DNA of 64,000 nucleotides from Hoeflea prorocentri (GTDB taxonomy: Bacteria; Pseudomonadota; Alphaproteobacteria; Rhizobiales; Rhizobiaceae). The stretch spans positions 391,027 through 455,026 of the forward strand of contig NZ_JAPJZI010000002.1 of NCBI RefSeq assembly GCF_027944115.1, read 5' to 3'. The notes beneath the pieces are model-generated. The model was not told the origin of the DNA, did no database searches, and saw only the letters and a program-made list of their open reading frames with translations. Positions 1-8,147 of this stretch are shown here, piece after piece; the stretch's first letter is position 1, and the number at the start of each line of letters is the position of its first letter. The position numbers and the translations under genes are program-made.

Positions 1-60
1 CGTCTGACCCTCGCCGGCATGACGCACGACACCACCGGCATCAAGGACGGCCTGCTGTAG
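1..60 (+). CDS. C-terminal tail of an unidentified protein
   Basis: The first 60 bases read as an open frame ending in TAG (58-60), giving 19 residues that finish in GIKDGLL. The start lies outside the window. The tail is too short to place in a family. Gene density and the clean stop make a real C-terminus likely, and it points toward the LacI gene, which is on the opposite strand. No function is proposed. Confidence 0.5.
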   Translation, partial: RLTLAGMTHDTTGIKDGLL

Positions 61-450
61 GGAGAAGCATTTGTTCGCTGTTGCGTCAGATCTCATCCGC
101 GCCTCCATTTTGCCCTGGCCCTGAGAGCCCGGCTGTCGGCGGGTTGGCAATCAAAGGTCTTCAAGGCGATTCTCCACAGATCGTGGAGATGAGGTGCCAC
201 AGACTGGTCTGATGCGACGGTGACTTGGTCACAGAGCCGGGTGTGGCGGCTGGTCTGACCCCGCGGACAGATGCATGAACCCGACAAGACTTTTGACTGC
301 CGGAGGCTGCATCCGTTCGGTGGCGTCAAGCAATTCAGGGTGACGGAATGGCGATTTAGGAAGCGTTGCGACATTCGCCGATCGCAATGCGTGCTGAACT
401 CAACTCCCTATTGAAGGCCGGTTGCTCACCATCAGCAGTCGGGATGCATC
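61..450. other. Non-coding gap with no recognisable gene
   Basis: About 390 bases separate the partial gene at the left edge from the convergent LacI-type regulator. A minus-strand open frame at 93-374 would encode 93 residues rich in Arg, Ser and Cys. I see no ribosome site or protein family in it, so I regard it as chance or decayed DNA. No tRNA, clear terminator or insertion-sequence end is visible. Confidence 0.45.
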
Positions 451-1476
451 TTAAGTCGTGTTACCCAAAACCAGATTGGTTGGAACGGTAATGACGGGTT
501 CGACCGGTTTGTCGTCCATCAAACTCAAAACGCAGTTCGATGCCGTCTGACCGACTCCGAACCGGTCCACGTCAATGGTTGTCAGATGCGTGCGCACCGA
601 TTGCGCCAGTGACGTTCCGTTGAATCCTGCGGCTGCGATTCTGTCCGGAACTTCAAAGCCCTGTGCGTGCAACCAGGACAATCCGCCCATGGCCATCGCA
701 TCGTTCAGATAGAAAATTGCATCGCAATCCGGTGCGTCCTCAATGAGCCGCTTGGTAAGCTCTCTTCCTGAAGCCGCCTGTCGCGGAAGCGCGTCGTCAT
801 GCACCTGTTTCACTTCTATTCCGGCGCCGTGCATAACCTCGACAAAGCCGGAAAGCCTGCGTCCGGCCAAGATGTCTTTGTTGAGTTCGGCCCCAACATA
901 GGCGGGCCGTTGAAACCCGCGCGCCAGAAAATGTTCCGCTATTTTTTGCCCCGCTTCGCAATGGGACGGACCAACTGAGCAGTCGACGCCCTGGCCCTTG
1001 ATGTCCCAGATTTCGATGACAGGACAACCCCAGTTGCGCAACAGGCTGCGGGACTGTTCAAGCCGTTCAAGACCGCCATATATGATAAAGGCGGCGGGCT
1101 GGAGAGACAGAATCGTGCTGATCGCTTCAACCTCGACATTCGGATCATAAAGCGACTCACCAACAAATGTGGTCAGCCCGCGGGGCCGGAGCACCGAGTT
1201 CATTCCACTTACCATCTCTCCAAAGATCACGTCACTTAAGGAAGGCAGGACCACGCCCACCAGATTGCTTGTCCTTGAGCTTAGAGAGCCGGCCAGCTTG
1301 TTTGGTACGTAGCCCAGTTCCTGAACGGCATCCCTGATCTTTTTCTGGGTCTTTTCAGAAATGCTGCCACGGCCGCGCAGGACTTTCGAAACTGTCATCG
1401 AGCTCACGCCAACATGGTTGGCCACATCAACCAAGGTAACCTTTGACAGTTTCATTTGCTCGTTTTCGTCCGCCAT
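451..1476 (-). CDS. LacI-family transcriptional repressor
   Basis: The 341-residue protein has the usual LacI length and layout. An N-terminal helix-turn-helix (about residues 10-60, with TLVDVANHVGVSSMTVSKVL and a hinge-like PNKLAGSL) precedes a periplasmic-binding-protein-like effector domain. The recognition helix resembles the GntR/IdnR gluconate branch. It is transcribed away from the TRAP operon at 1890-4673, and a perfect 14-bp palindrome overlaps that operon's promoter, so the likely role is repression of the TRAP genes until the imported ligand, perhaps a sugar acid, binds. The ATG at 1476 follows an AGGCAGGGG ribosome site. The ligand is inferred from operator resemblance only. Confidence 0.9.
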   Translation of the reverse strand: MADENEQMKLSKVTLVDVANHVGVSSMTVSKVLRGRGSISEKTQKKIRDAVQELGYVPNKLAGSLSSRTSNLVGVVLPSLSDVIFGEMVSGMNSVLRPRGLTTFVGESLYDPNVEVEAISTILSLQPAAFIIYGGLERLEQSRSLLRNWGCPVIEIWDIKGQGVDCSVGPSHCEAGQKIAEHFLARGFQRPAYVGAELNKDILAGRRLSGFVEVMHGAGIEVKQVHDDALPRQAASGRELTKRLIEDAPDCDAIFYLNDAMAMGGLSWLHAQGFEVPDRIAAAGFNGTSLAQSVRTHLTTIDVDRFGVGQTASNCVLSLMDDKPVEPVITVPTNLVLGNTT

Positions 1477-1486
1477 TTTCCCCTGC

Positions 1487-1502
1487 CTGCCTACCTAGGC
1501 AG
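1487..1502. promoter_or_regulatory. Inverted repeat just upstream of the LacI gene
   Basis: CTGCCTA and TAGGCAG are perfect 7-bp arms separated by CC. The repeat lies 10 bases before the LacI start and reaches into its 5' untranslated region. It could be an autoregulatory site or a small hairpin. It differs in sequence from the operator at 1851-1864. Confidence 0.35.
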
Positions 1503-1836
1503 ATATCTTGAAAGGCAACAACCGGCAAACAGGCCGGGTGGCCTACAAATATATTTCCGATGATAGCGCTCAAAACAATGTTTGCATCGAATGATGTGAC
1601 ATCTCCTTAAAGCCGATGGCGAAATTAAAGGGGAAAGACCCGGGCGGTGACCTGCGGAGCAATGCCGTTCGATGCGGGCGGAATTCTCCCTGTTTTTGTT
1701 TTCCGGATCGGACGGTTGCCGGTCGACCGGACGGCCCGGCTCGCCGAAAACCTTCTCGTTCCTGTTGGCTGTGTGGTTCCCCAACGCTCGTCAAATCGGA
1801 ATAGGCTAAGCAACGCAACGCTGGCAAATGACATCC

Positions 1837-1865
1837 TTGACAGGTCTTTGGGTTATCGATAACCT
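1837..1865 (+). promoter_or_regulatory. Probable promoter of the first TRAP operon
   Basis: TTGACA at 1837-1842 is a perfect -35 hexamer. Seventeen bases later lies TAACCT (1860-1865), an acceptable -10. The LacI-type palindrome covers the 3' part of the spacer and the -10, the position expected for repression by steric block. The rest of 1477-1836 shows only short random frames and no gene. Confidence 0.55.
1851..1864. promoter_or_regulatory. LacI-type operator palindrome
   Basis: GGTTATCGATAACC is a perfect 14-bp palindrome with a central CG pair, the usual layout of LacI/GalR operators, and resembles the gluconate-family TGTTACCGGTAACA type. It lies 26 bases before the TTG start of the TRAP small permease and between the divergent regulator and that operon. 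Binding by the regulator at 451-1476 is inferred from position and symmetry. Confidence 0.65.
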
Positions 1866-1889
1866 TATTATCTGGTTGGGAGGCCTGAC

Positions 1890-2399
1890 TTGCAAGTCTT
1901 TCTTAGAAAATTCTGGTCCGGAGTGGACGCTGCCATCGCGCTTGTGCTGATCGTCATGATTGCGATGGTGTTTGCGAATGTGGTGCTGCGTTACGGGTTT
2001 TCGTCCGGGATTCGTGAGGCAATCGAACTCTCGCGGCTTGGTTTGGTCTGGCTCGTCATGGTCGGCGCGGCGGTTGTGCTAAGGCGCAGCGAACATCTCG
2101 CCGTACATGAGATTATTCTGCTGCTGCCAAAGCCAATCACGCTGTTTCTGAGGCGCCTGGCTTACTGTGTCATCCTCGTTTCGGTACTGATGCTGTTCTG
2201 GGGGACCTGGAAACAAACTGCCGCGAACTGGCAGAATATTTCTCCGCTGACGGGGCTGCCTTCCGGTCTTTTCTATCTCGCCGGGGTGGTGTCTTCGTTC
2301 ATGATGAGTGCGATTGCGATTGTCCGGATCATCAACCCGGATGCGCGCCTTGACGGGGGCATTGACGATGATCTGGCGCGTCAGGAGTTTGACGCGTGA
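1890..2399 (+). CDS. dctQ: TRAP transporter small permease (DctQ type)
   Basis: The 169-residue membrane protein has four hydrophobic spans and the usual DctQ length. The first span is near residues 15-35, followed by an NVVLRYGF-like motif common in the family. It is the small integral subunit of a secondary, ion-driven tripartite transporter that takes ligand from a periplasmic binding protein. The start is a TTG at 1890, chosen because GGGAGG (1878-1883) lies six bases upstream. Its stop overlaps the next gene by four bases (GTGA), so the two permease subunits are probably translationally coupled. The substrate is unknown. Confidence 0.87.
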   Translation: MQVFLRKFWSGVDAAIALVLIVMIAMVFANVVLRYGFSSGIREAIELSRLGLVWLVMVGAAVVLRRSEHLAVHEIILLLPKPITLFLRRLAYCVILVSVLMLFWGTWKQTAANWQNISPLTGLPSGLFYLAGVVSSFMMSAIAIVRIINPDARLDGGIDDDLARQEFDA

Positions 2400-3679
2400 C
2401 ACTTGTTATATTCCTGTCCGTCCTGATTGTCGGAATCCTCCTGGGCCTGCCCGTTGCGTTCTCGCTGTTGCTCTCCGCCATGGCGCTGATGCTCCACATG
2501 GACATGTTCAGCTCCGACATCATGGCGCAATCCCTGATAAACGGCGTCAATAGCTTTCCACTCCTGGCAATCCCCTTTTTCCTTGTTGCGGGAGAGGTCA
2601 TGTCCGTTGGCGGATTGTCCCAGCGCATCGTTCGTCTTGCGACGGCGATGCTGGGCCACCGGCGTGGCGGGCTTGGATATGTGGGCATATTCACCGCCGT
2701 TCTTATCGCGGGTCTGTCCGGTTCGGCCGTTGCCGATGCCGCGGCGCTGGTCTCCATCATCTACCCCATGATGAAAAAGGCCGGTTATCCCGAAGGCCGC
2801 TCGCTCGGCCTGCTTGCCTCGGGCGGGATCATCGCACCGGTCATACCACCGTCCTTGCCGCTGATCCTGATCGGCGTTGCTGGGGGTATCTCAATCAAAA
2901 ACCTGTTTCTCGGCGGTATCGCACCGGGTCTCATGATGGGGATAACTCTCGTCATTTTGTGGAATATCCTGATGCGCCGGGAGGACCTTGAGGTGCTGCC
3001 AAAGGCAACCGCGGCGGAAAGGCTCACGGCCTTCCGCGAGGGTTTTTGGGCCCTGCTGTTGCCGATCATAATCATTGGCGGCATTCGGTTTGGCGTGTTT
3101 ACGCCCACGGAGGCGGCTGTTGTCGCTGCTGTCTACGCGATCATCGTCTCTACGGTCATCTACCGTGAACTGAACTGGCAACGGTTTTACGGGGTTCTGG
3201 TATCGGCGGGCCGGTCGACGGCCATGGTCATGTTCCTTGTCGGATGCGCCATGGTCGCAGCGTGGCTTATCACAATTGCTCAACTGCCGCAGCAGCTGGC
3301 GGATTTGCTTGGCCCGCTGATCGATCAACCGCGCCTTTTGATGCTCGTGATCATGATCTTTGTCCTGGCGATCGGCATGGTCATGGATCTTGCGCCAACG
3401 GTTCTGATCCTCGTGCCGCTGCTTATGCCGATCGTCCGCGAAGCGGAGATTAACGAGGTCTACTTCGGCCTGATGTTCATCATCAACACATCGATCGGTC
3501 TGATAACGCCGCCGGTTGGAAATGTTTTGAATGTGGTGTGTGGCGCCAGCCGCGTGCCTCTGTCTCGAGCCGTGACGGGAACAGCCCCGTTCATTCTGGC
3601 TTATCTGATGCTTCTTGGGCTCTTCATTGCCTTTCCGAGCATCATCATCATTCCGATGGAATTCTTCATCGGGAAATAA
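2396..3679 (+). CDS. dctM: TRAP transporter large permease (DctM type)
   Basis: At 427 residues with about twelve hydrophobic spans, this is the transport-catalysing subunit of the TRAP system. Typical DctM features are present: a FPLLAIPFFLVAGEVM-like helix near residue 55, GLSGSAVADAAAL near 105, and PPVGNVLNV near 365 in the second half. The GTG start at 2396 overlaps the dctQ stop. It belongs to the operon dctQ-dctM-dctP under the LacI-type operator at 1851-1864. The family couples uptake to the sodium or proton gradient. Confidence 0.92.
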   Translation: MTLVIFLSVLIVGILLGLPVAFSLLLSAMALMLHMDMFSSDIMAQSLINGVNSFPLLAIPFFLVAGEVMSVGGLSQRIVRLATAMLGHRRGGLGYVGIFTAVLIAGLSGSAVADAAALVSIIYPMMKKAGYPEGRSLGLLASGGIIAPVIPPSLPLILIGVAGGISIKNLFLGGIAPGLMMGITLVILWNILMRREDLEVLPKATAAERLTAFREGFWALLLPIIIIGGIRFGVFTPTEAAVVAAVYAIIVSTVIYRELNWQRFYGVLVSAGRSTAMVMFLVGCAMVAAWLITIAQLPQQLADLLGPLIDQPRLLMLVIMIFVLAIGMVMDLAPTVLILVPLLMPIVREAEINEVYFGLMFIINTSIGLITPPVGNVLNVVCGASRVPLSRAVTGTAPFILAYLMLLGLFIAFPSIIIIPMEFFIGK

Positions 3680-3698
3680 CTTTATTGGAGGAACCCTT

Positions 3699-4673
3699 AT
3701 GAAAGTGAAACATATTCTAGCTGCACTTTGCGCCATGGCCGCCTTGACGACACCGCTGGCCGCCGAAACCACGCTGCGTTTTGCCCACCCGACGCCTGAA
3801 GCGGATATTCAGCACAAGATGGCCGAGTTTTTCGCCGCAGAGCTGGCTGAGCGCAGCGGCGGAGAACTGAATGTGCAAATCTTTCCCGGCGGCCAGCTTG
3901 GGTCGGACGCTCAAGCCATTGACGGCACCCGTTCCGGCACCATCGATATCACGATTGCCGGGCTGAACAACTATACGGGTCTCGTGCCGGAGGCTGCGGC
4001 TTTCACCTTACCCTTTATGTTCCCGACCCGCGAAACGGCCTATCGCGTATTGGATGGCGATGTCGGACAGGGCGTTGGAAAAAACCTGGAAGAATTTGGT
4101 CTGGTGCTTCTGGGTTATCCGGAAAACGGCTTCCGGAATATGACGAACAACACCGGCCCCATCCGCGTACCGGCTGATGTCGAAGGGCTTCAGATGCGCG
4201 TCAACAACTCCCAGGCCTTGTCCGATATGTTTCAGGCTCTCGGTGCAAATCCGATCCAGCTTGACGTAAACGAGCTTTACACATCGCTCGAAACCGGAGT
4301 GGTCAACGCGCAGGACCACCCGGTTCCGGTCACACTTTCATTCCGTTTTTATGAGGTGCAGGATTACCTGTCGCTGACCCGTCACGCCTACTCTCCTCTT
4401 GGATGGGTCATGAACAAAGCCAAATTCGACAAGCTCTCACCTGAGATGCAGTCAACGCTTATGGAGGTTGCGGCGGAATCGGTCGCCCACCAGCGTGGCC
4501 TTGCGGTCGAAGGTGAGGACGCAATGCTGGCTCAACTGAGTGAACATCTTCAGATCAATGACGATGTCGACGGCGCCGCGTTCCAGGCAGCGGTACGCCC
4601 TGCTTGGGACGGCTTTGTTTCCGAGCATGGCGACACGCTGATCAATGCGATTCTGGAAGCTTCATCAAAATAG
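3699..4673 (+). CDS. dctP: TRAP transporter periplasmic substrate-binding protein (DctP type)
   Basis: The 324-residue protein starts with a cleavable signal peptide ending near LAAET. ATG at 3699 was chosen because GGAGG (3687-3691) lies seven bases before it and the signal begins there; an upstream in-frame ATG would overlap dctM. The mature part follows the DctP pattern: an early LRFAHPTPEADIQHKMAEF-type segment, a QLGSDAQAIDG loop and a conserved central Arg near LQMRVN that would bind a ligand carboxylate. The binding protein is last in the operon. Its ligand is not evident, though LacI control suggests a sugar acid or related hydroxy acid. Confidence 0.9.
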   Translation: MKVKHILAALCAMAALTTPLAAETTLRFAHPTPEADIQHKMAEFFAAELAERSGGELNVQIFPGGQLGSDAQAIDGTRSGTIDITIAGLNNYTGLVPEAAAFTLPFMFPTRETAYRVLDGDVGQGVGKNLEEFGLVLLGYPENGFRNMTNNTGPIRVPADVEGLQMRVNNSQALSDMFQALGANPIQLDVNELYTSLETGVVNAQDHPVPVTLSFRFYEVQDYLSLTRHAYSPLGWVMNKAKFDKLSPEMQSTLMEVAAESVAHQRGLAVEGEDAMLAQLSEHLQINDDVDGAAFQAAVRPAWDGFVSEHGDTLINAILEASSK

Positions 4674-4726
4674 TCGTCCTTTCTCAAGCGACGACTGAGC
4701 TGACATGGTTGGGTGCGAGAGCACCC
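4672..4726 (+). terminator. Two hairpins after the first TRAP operon
   Basis: AGTCGTC (4672-4678) pairs with GACGACT (4690-4696). Directly after it, GGGTGC-GAGA-GCACCC (4711-4726) forms a GNRA-type tetraloop hairpin. Neither is followed by a proper U-tract, so they may act as 3' stability elements or weak terminators before the small gene at 4796. Confidence 0.4.
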
Positions 4727-4795
4727 GGCCATCTTCTTTGCCGAAACCCTCAAATTTCCCCCACAGCCCGCAAGCCGGTCACGGGAACCGCCTCA

Positions 4796-5125
4796 ATGAT
4801 CAAACGATTCGCAATCTTCGAAGGCCACATCCCCGCGGACCGCCGCAAGGCGTTCCAACAAGCGGTCGTGGAGCGGCTGCTTCCGGCGGTCCGCAAGTTG
4901 CCCGGCGTCAACTCGGTTGCCGCCAATTTCAGCTTTGAGCGGGATGAGGGCGCACCGGAGATCGCGTTGATCCTTACGACAACCTACCGGACCTACGATA
5001 CGTTGAAAACGGCCCTGGAAGGCCCGCAACGTAAAGACGCGCAACGGGTGACGGAGCAAATCTTTTCGGAGTTTGCCGAGTGTCGCATACACCACCACCT
5101 GACCAAAACGCTTCCCCATTCGTGA
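4796..5125 (+). CDS. Small dimeric alpha/beta-barrel protein (EthD/ABM-like)
   Basis: The 109-residue cytoplasmic protein has an alternating beta-alpha pattern. It starts IKRFAIFEGHI, contains a PGVNSVAANFSF strand in the middle and ends with a hydrophobic strand before an IHHHL tail. This resembles the EthD or antibiotic-biosynthesis-monooxygenase dimeric ferredoxin-like fold. I cannot see a catalytic signature, so a role as a small isomerase or monooxygenase is a guess. ATG at 4796 is preferred; the longer reading upstream overlaps dctP and has no protein-like character. It lies downstream of the TRAP operon in the same direction and may be co-expressed with it. Confidence 0.6.
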   Translation: MIKRFAIFEGHIPADRRKAFQQAVVERLLPAVRKLPGVNSVAANFSFERDEGAPEIALILTTTYRTYDTLKTALEGPQRKDAQRVTEQIFSEFAECRIHHHLTKTLPHS

Positions 5126-5165
5126 CGAGAGTTCACTCGGGTCGAGGCGCGTTGCGGTGTCAATT

Positions 5166-5260
5166 TTACATGGCGTTCGGCAACATCAGGGCGGTATCGG
5201 GTACGATGACGAGGATGATCAGGGCGATCGGCACGGCGAGCCAGAGTGCGGCATACTTGC
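5166..5260 (-). pseudogene. 3' fragment of a TRAP dctM gene
   Basis: The minus strand from about 5260 to a TAA at 5166-5168 encodes a segment closely matching the last 28 residues of the DctM encoded at 13639-14943. Both share WLA, then IALIILVIVP and a LPNAM end. No upstream DctM sequence remains, because the frame runs straight into the proC-like gene. It is therefore a decayed or recombined relic, not a gene. The homologous 76 bases are about 87 percent identical (66 of 76, counted by eye) to the end of the intact gene. Confidence 0.75.
5170..5245 (-). repeat. Direct repeat copy A (dctM 3' end)
   Basis: These 76 bases match 13649-13724 with ten mismatches and no gaps, in the same orientation. 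The two copies bracket the segment holding proC, the hydroxy-acid dehydrogenase, the dapA-like gene, the amidohydrolase and the second TRAP operon. Confidence 0.7.
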
Positions 5261-5274
5261 TACTTCCTGCCAGT

Positions 5275-6072
5275 TCACCCGTGGCGATATTCAATCTCTG
5301 ACAACTCACGCGCCCTCTCACGTGCATCTATCAGGCAATTCTTTACGAGCTGCGACAACACGCCGTTCGCTTCCAATGACTTTAGGCCCGCCTCAGTGGT
5401 CCCCTCTTGGCTGGTGACACGGTTGCGAAGCTCACTCGCGCCCGGAAGGTCGGTATCAGCCAGCATCGCCGCTGCACCAACCATCACCTGAGTTACAATT
5501 GAATCAGCAATGTCTTGATGAATATCGAGATGCGCGCAGTTGGCGGCAAGATGTTCCACAAACTGGAAAAAGTAGGCGGGGCCGCTTCCAGCGATCGCTG
5601 TAAAGGAATCTATCTGCTGCTCGTCAATGCAAAATGACTTGCCGAGCTTGTCGTAAACGGATGTCAGGTTTTGAACCATGGCCTCAGAAACACCGTTAGC
5701 AATTGCGATTCCGATTGTTCCGCTGTTGAGCGCAACAGCCAGATTTGGCATGGCGCGGGCAACAACGACGGTGTCGGAGACGAGACCATTCAGTGTTGTC
5801 AGGCGAACACCGGCGGCGACCGATGTTACGATGTCTCCCGGGTTAAGCAGTTGCGCATGTGCTTCGAGAACCGAGGCGACATATTGAGGTTTGACCGCCA
5901 ATACGACCATCTTTGATTGCCCGGTATCGCGAAGCAGAAAATCCGCGCTGCCGCAGCAAAGATCCGCGTTCAGATCCGCTACCGCAATGGAGTTCTCCGG
6001 TACACCTGCATTTATCCATCCGTCGTACATCGCCCGGCCCATCGCGCCGCCGCCGATTATCACGATGCCCAT
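5275..6072 (-). CDS. proC: Pyrroline-5-carboxylate reductase family protein
   Basis: The 265-residue protein has an N-terminal Rossmann nucleotide-binding loop IGGGAMG (residues 6-12), VLAVKPQ near 57, and the C-terminal helical domain with GSGPAYFF near 168. These are hallmarks of ProC, which reduces pyrroline-5-carboxylate to proline with NAD(P)H. The usual SPGGTT motif reads SQEGTT here, so the active-site loop is altered. The gene overlaps the start of the upstream hydroxy-acid dehydrogenase frame by 13 bases and is transcribed after it. Being in a catabolic cluster, it may act on another cyclic imine and need not serve proline biosynthesis. Confidence 0.85.
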   Translation of the reverse strand: MGIVIIGGGAMGRAMYDGWINAGVPENSIAVADLNADLCCGSADFLLRDTGQSKMVVLAVKPQYVASVLEAHAQLLNPGDIVTSVAAGVRLTTLNGLVSDTVVVARAMPNLAVALNSGTIGIAIANGVSEAMVQNLTSVYDKLGKSFCIDEQQIDSFTAIAGSGPAYFFQFVEHLAANCAHLDIHQDIADSIVTQVMVGAAAMLADTDLPGASELRNRVTSQEGTTEAGLKSLEANGVLSQLVKNCLIDARERARELSEIEYRHG

Positions 6073-7253
6073 TGGCGTCCTTTCCCTCCCGATACACCAC
6101 GCTGGATTAGATCGCGGACGTCTTTAACAGACCTGCAACCGCATTGGATCATTGCGTTTTCCAGGTCTCGCTTGAGGATGTTCAGAGCCTCTTGAGCGCC
6201 GTGTTTGACGTCCGCGGCGACCCCGTAGATGAAGGGTCTTCCCAAGAAGACAAAGTCAGCACCCTGGTGTATGGCCCGCATGACATCAAGACCGGACCTC
6301 ACGCCTCCATCCACGAACACCGGCAACTCGTTTCCTACCGCGCTTCGGATTATCGGCAACTGCTCAAGGGACGAGGGCGCCGCGTCAAACTGGCGGCCCC
6401 CATGGTTTGACACCCATACCGCATCCACACCGGATAAAACTGCCTGCTTGGCATCTGCCGGCGACAAAACACCTTTCATTACGATTGGGCCTTTCCAACG
6501 CGCTCGAATTTCCGCGACGTAATTCCAATCCAGAGTACCTCCCAGTTCTTCTGCAAAGAACTGGGACTGATTGCGCATTTTGTCCTTGGGAACGTACTTT
6601 TCCAGCGTCAGAAACCTTGGCTCTCCTCTTAGAAGTGTAGAAATTGCCCATACCGGCTTGGACACAATACTCAGCCAGAATGCCAGGCCCTTGCGTGGCG
6701 GAACTGAAAGTCCGGCCCTTTTTTGTCGCTCTCTGACACTTGGAATAGGCACGTCAACTGTCAGAACGAGTGCTTTAAAACCCAAAGCGCTCGCCTGATC
6801 GATCATCACATCGCGGATGTTGCGGTCTCGTGTTGGATACAACTGAAACCAACCAAATGAACCACATTCTGATGCGATGGATTCCATCGTTTCAGCCGCG
6901 AGTGAACTCATGCAAAATGGAATGCCGGAAAGGCGTGCCAATTCTGCAAGACGAAGTTCCGCACCCGGCCAGACAAGGCTTGCCATGCCAACCGGCGCGA
7001 TACCGATGGGTAGCTCAAAATCTTGCTCAAACACTCGCGTCTTAACGTCAGGGCAAACATGGCCGGCTAGGAAGCGCGGTTCGAGTTTGATATCAGCAAA
7101 AGCTCTCAAGTTGGCCTCAACCGTCTCTTCACGGCCGGTTCCGCATTCGAGGTATTCCATAGAAAAATGGGGAACTTTTTTTGTCGCGCGCTTTTGCAAA
7201 TCCGAGATGCACGGAAAGCGTTCTCTTACCTTAAATATTTGTTTTTTCTCCAT
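6060..7253 (-). CDS. FMN-dependent alpha-hydroxy-acid dehydrogenase (LldD-like)
   Basis: The 397-residue TIM-barrel flavoprotein belongs to the L-lactate/mandelate dehydrogenase and glycolate oxidase family. Visible signatures are PIGIAPVGMASL near residue 77, a WFQLYPTRDR strand near 135, the FMN-binding lysine in VMKGVLSP, and the active-site VSNHGGRQFD with catalytic His and Arg near 285. It oxidises an (S)-2-hydroxy acid to the 2-oxo acid. There is no signal peptide. It is the first gene of a two-gene minus operon with proC, divergent from the GntR regulator. The substrate is unknown; glycine-rich loops fit lactate, mandelate or a larger hydroxy acid. Confidence 0.88.
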   Translation of the reverse strand: MEKKQIFKVRERFPCISDLQKRATKKVPHFSMEYLECGTGREETVEANLRAFADIKLEPRFLAGHVCPDVKTRVFEQDFELPIGIAPVGMASLVWPGAELRLAELARLSGIPFCMSSLAAETMESIASECGSFGWFQLYPTRDRNIRDVMIDQASALGFKALVLTVDVPIPSVRERQKRAGLSVPPRKGLAFWLSIVSKPVWAISTLLRGEPRFLTLEKYVPKDKMRNQSQFFAEELGGTLDWNYVAEIRARWKGPIVMKGVLSPADAKQAVLSGVDAVWVSNHGGRQFDAAPSSLEQLPIIRSAVGNELPVFVDGGVRSGLDVMRAIHQGADFVFLGRPFIYGVAADVKHGAQEALNILKRDLENAMIQCGCRSVKDVRDLIQRGVSGGKGRQWAS

Positions 7254-7304
7254 TTATCACCTTGGAGCTGCCGATCATAAACTCGGGATTGATTTTGTAT
7301 CTCA

Positions 7305-7329
7305 TTCAGTATACTAATTGCATACTGAA
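7305..7329. promoter_or_regulatory. Candidate GntR operator in the divergent promoter region
   Basis: TTCAGTAT (7305-7312) and ATACTGAA (7322-7329) form a perfect 8-bp inverted repeat with a nine-base spacer. A further TTTGCATACAA element follows at 7341-7351. The repeat lies between the divergent hydroxy-acid dehydrogenase (start 7253) and GntR (start 7400) genes. Position and half-sites (GTATAC/GCATAC) suit the FCD-type GntR regulator encoded next door. Confidence 0.5.
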
Positions 7330-7399
7330 ATTTTGTAAAGTTTGCATACAACGATGAAATCGATGTTTGTCCGAGACGGCGAAGCTGAGGAGGGACGCA

Positions 7400-8146
7400 G
7401 TGTCTCAAGGTAAAAAGGCGAGCAGCGACGTCTACGATCGCTTGCGTACGGACATTTTGCGCATGCATCTCATGCCTGGCGACTATGTGGATGAAGCCAG
7501 CCTCGGGGAACGATACGGTATTTCGAGAACGCCTATCCGCGAGGCTCTTATTCGCCTTTCTGCAGATGGGCTGATTACATTTGGTGAAAAACGCGGCGCG
7601 CGCATCAGCTTTCTGCTGCTGCCGGATTTGCCGCGATATATGGAGGCATTGGATCTCCATAGGAGAACAGCCTGTCGTCTGGCCGCCATGCGGCGTCATG
7701 ACCCGGAGATCCCACTCATCGCCGCTTCCCTCGAGGCCTTCAAGGCTCAGGGTAGTGCCGAGGGTGTAGGAAACGACGACATGAGTGCTGCTGTTGCTGA
7801 CAGGGAAATGAAGCTCTACGAGCAGATCTCCGATGCGGGACATAACGCTTACATGGCCGATGGATTTGGCAAGGTCCTTCTTGTCGGATTGAGGATGATG
7901 CGTCTGCCCTATGCATATTCCCCCCGAAATGGACTGACCGTTAAAGAGTATCTGCAGCGGGTGTTTGAGGCGCACGACACCCTGTTTCAAGCCATCAGTG
8001 ATCGCGACGGAGAACGGGCAGAACGGGTCGCTGGTGCTCTCCATAGCCTTTTGGTCAAGCGTCTGCGGGAGTTCAATGAAGAGAATTTGCTCTCTGATGT
8101 TTCGGTATCAGTGAAGCAAGAGTCTATCCAAAGTGAGAGTGAATGA
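7400..8146 (+). CDS. GntR-family regulator (FadR/FCD subfamily)
   Basis: The 248-residue protein has an N-terminal winged helix (LGERYGISRTPIREALIRLSADGL) and a C-terminal helical FCD ligand-binding domain with a His/Asp/Glu-rich core, for example the segment around EAHDTLFQAISD. GTG at 7400 is preferred because GAGGAGGG (7387-7394) lies five bases upstream; a TTG at 7367 is in frame but lacks a ribosome site. It heads an operon with the dapA-like and amidohydrolase genes and faces the hydroxy-acid dehydrogenase/proC operon, so it probably controls both arms. The FCD family binds carboxylates with a metal, consistent with an acid inducer. Confidence 0.88.
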   Translation: MSQGKKASSDVYDRLRTDILRMHLMPGDYVDEASLGERYGISRTPIREALIRLSADGLITFGEKRGARISFLLLPDLPRYMEALDLHRRTACRLAAMRRHDPEIPLIAASLEAFKAQGSAEGVGNDDMSAAVADREMKLYEQISDAGHNAYMADGFGKVLLVGLRMMRLPYAYSPRNGLTVKEYLQRVFEAHDTLFQAISDRDGERAERVAGALHSLLVKRLREFNEENLLSDVSVSVKQESIQSESE

Positions 8147-8147
8147 G

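Noticed and set aside
93-374. Minus-strand open frame of 93 residues
   Set aside because: No ribosome site, no recognisable family, composition rich in Arg, Ser and Cys; reads as chance or decayed DNA.
1491-1862. Several overlapping small frames on both strands
   Set aside because: Mutually overlapping in an obvious regulatory gap, with no protein-like sequence or start sites.
2891-3772. 293-residue minus-strand frame opposite dctM
   Set aside because: Antisense shadow of the DctM gene: His, Asp and Arg-rich, no hydrophobic core.
4711-4726. GNRA hairpin as a riboswitch
   Set aside because: Too short and located after a stop codon; better taken as a 3' mRNA element.
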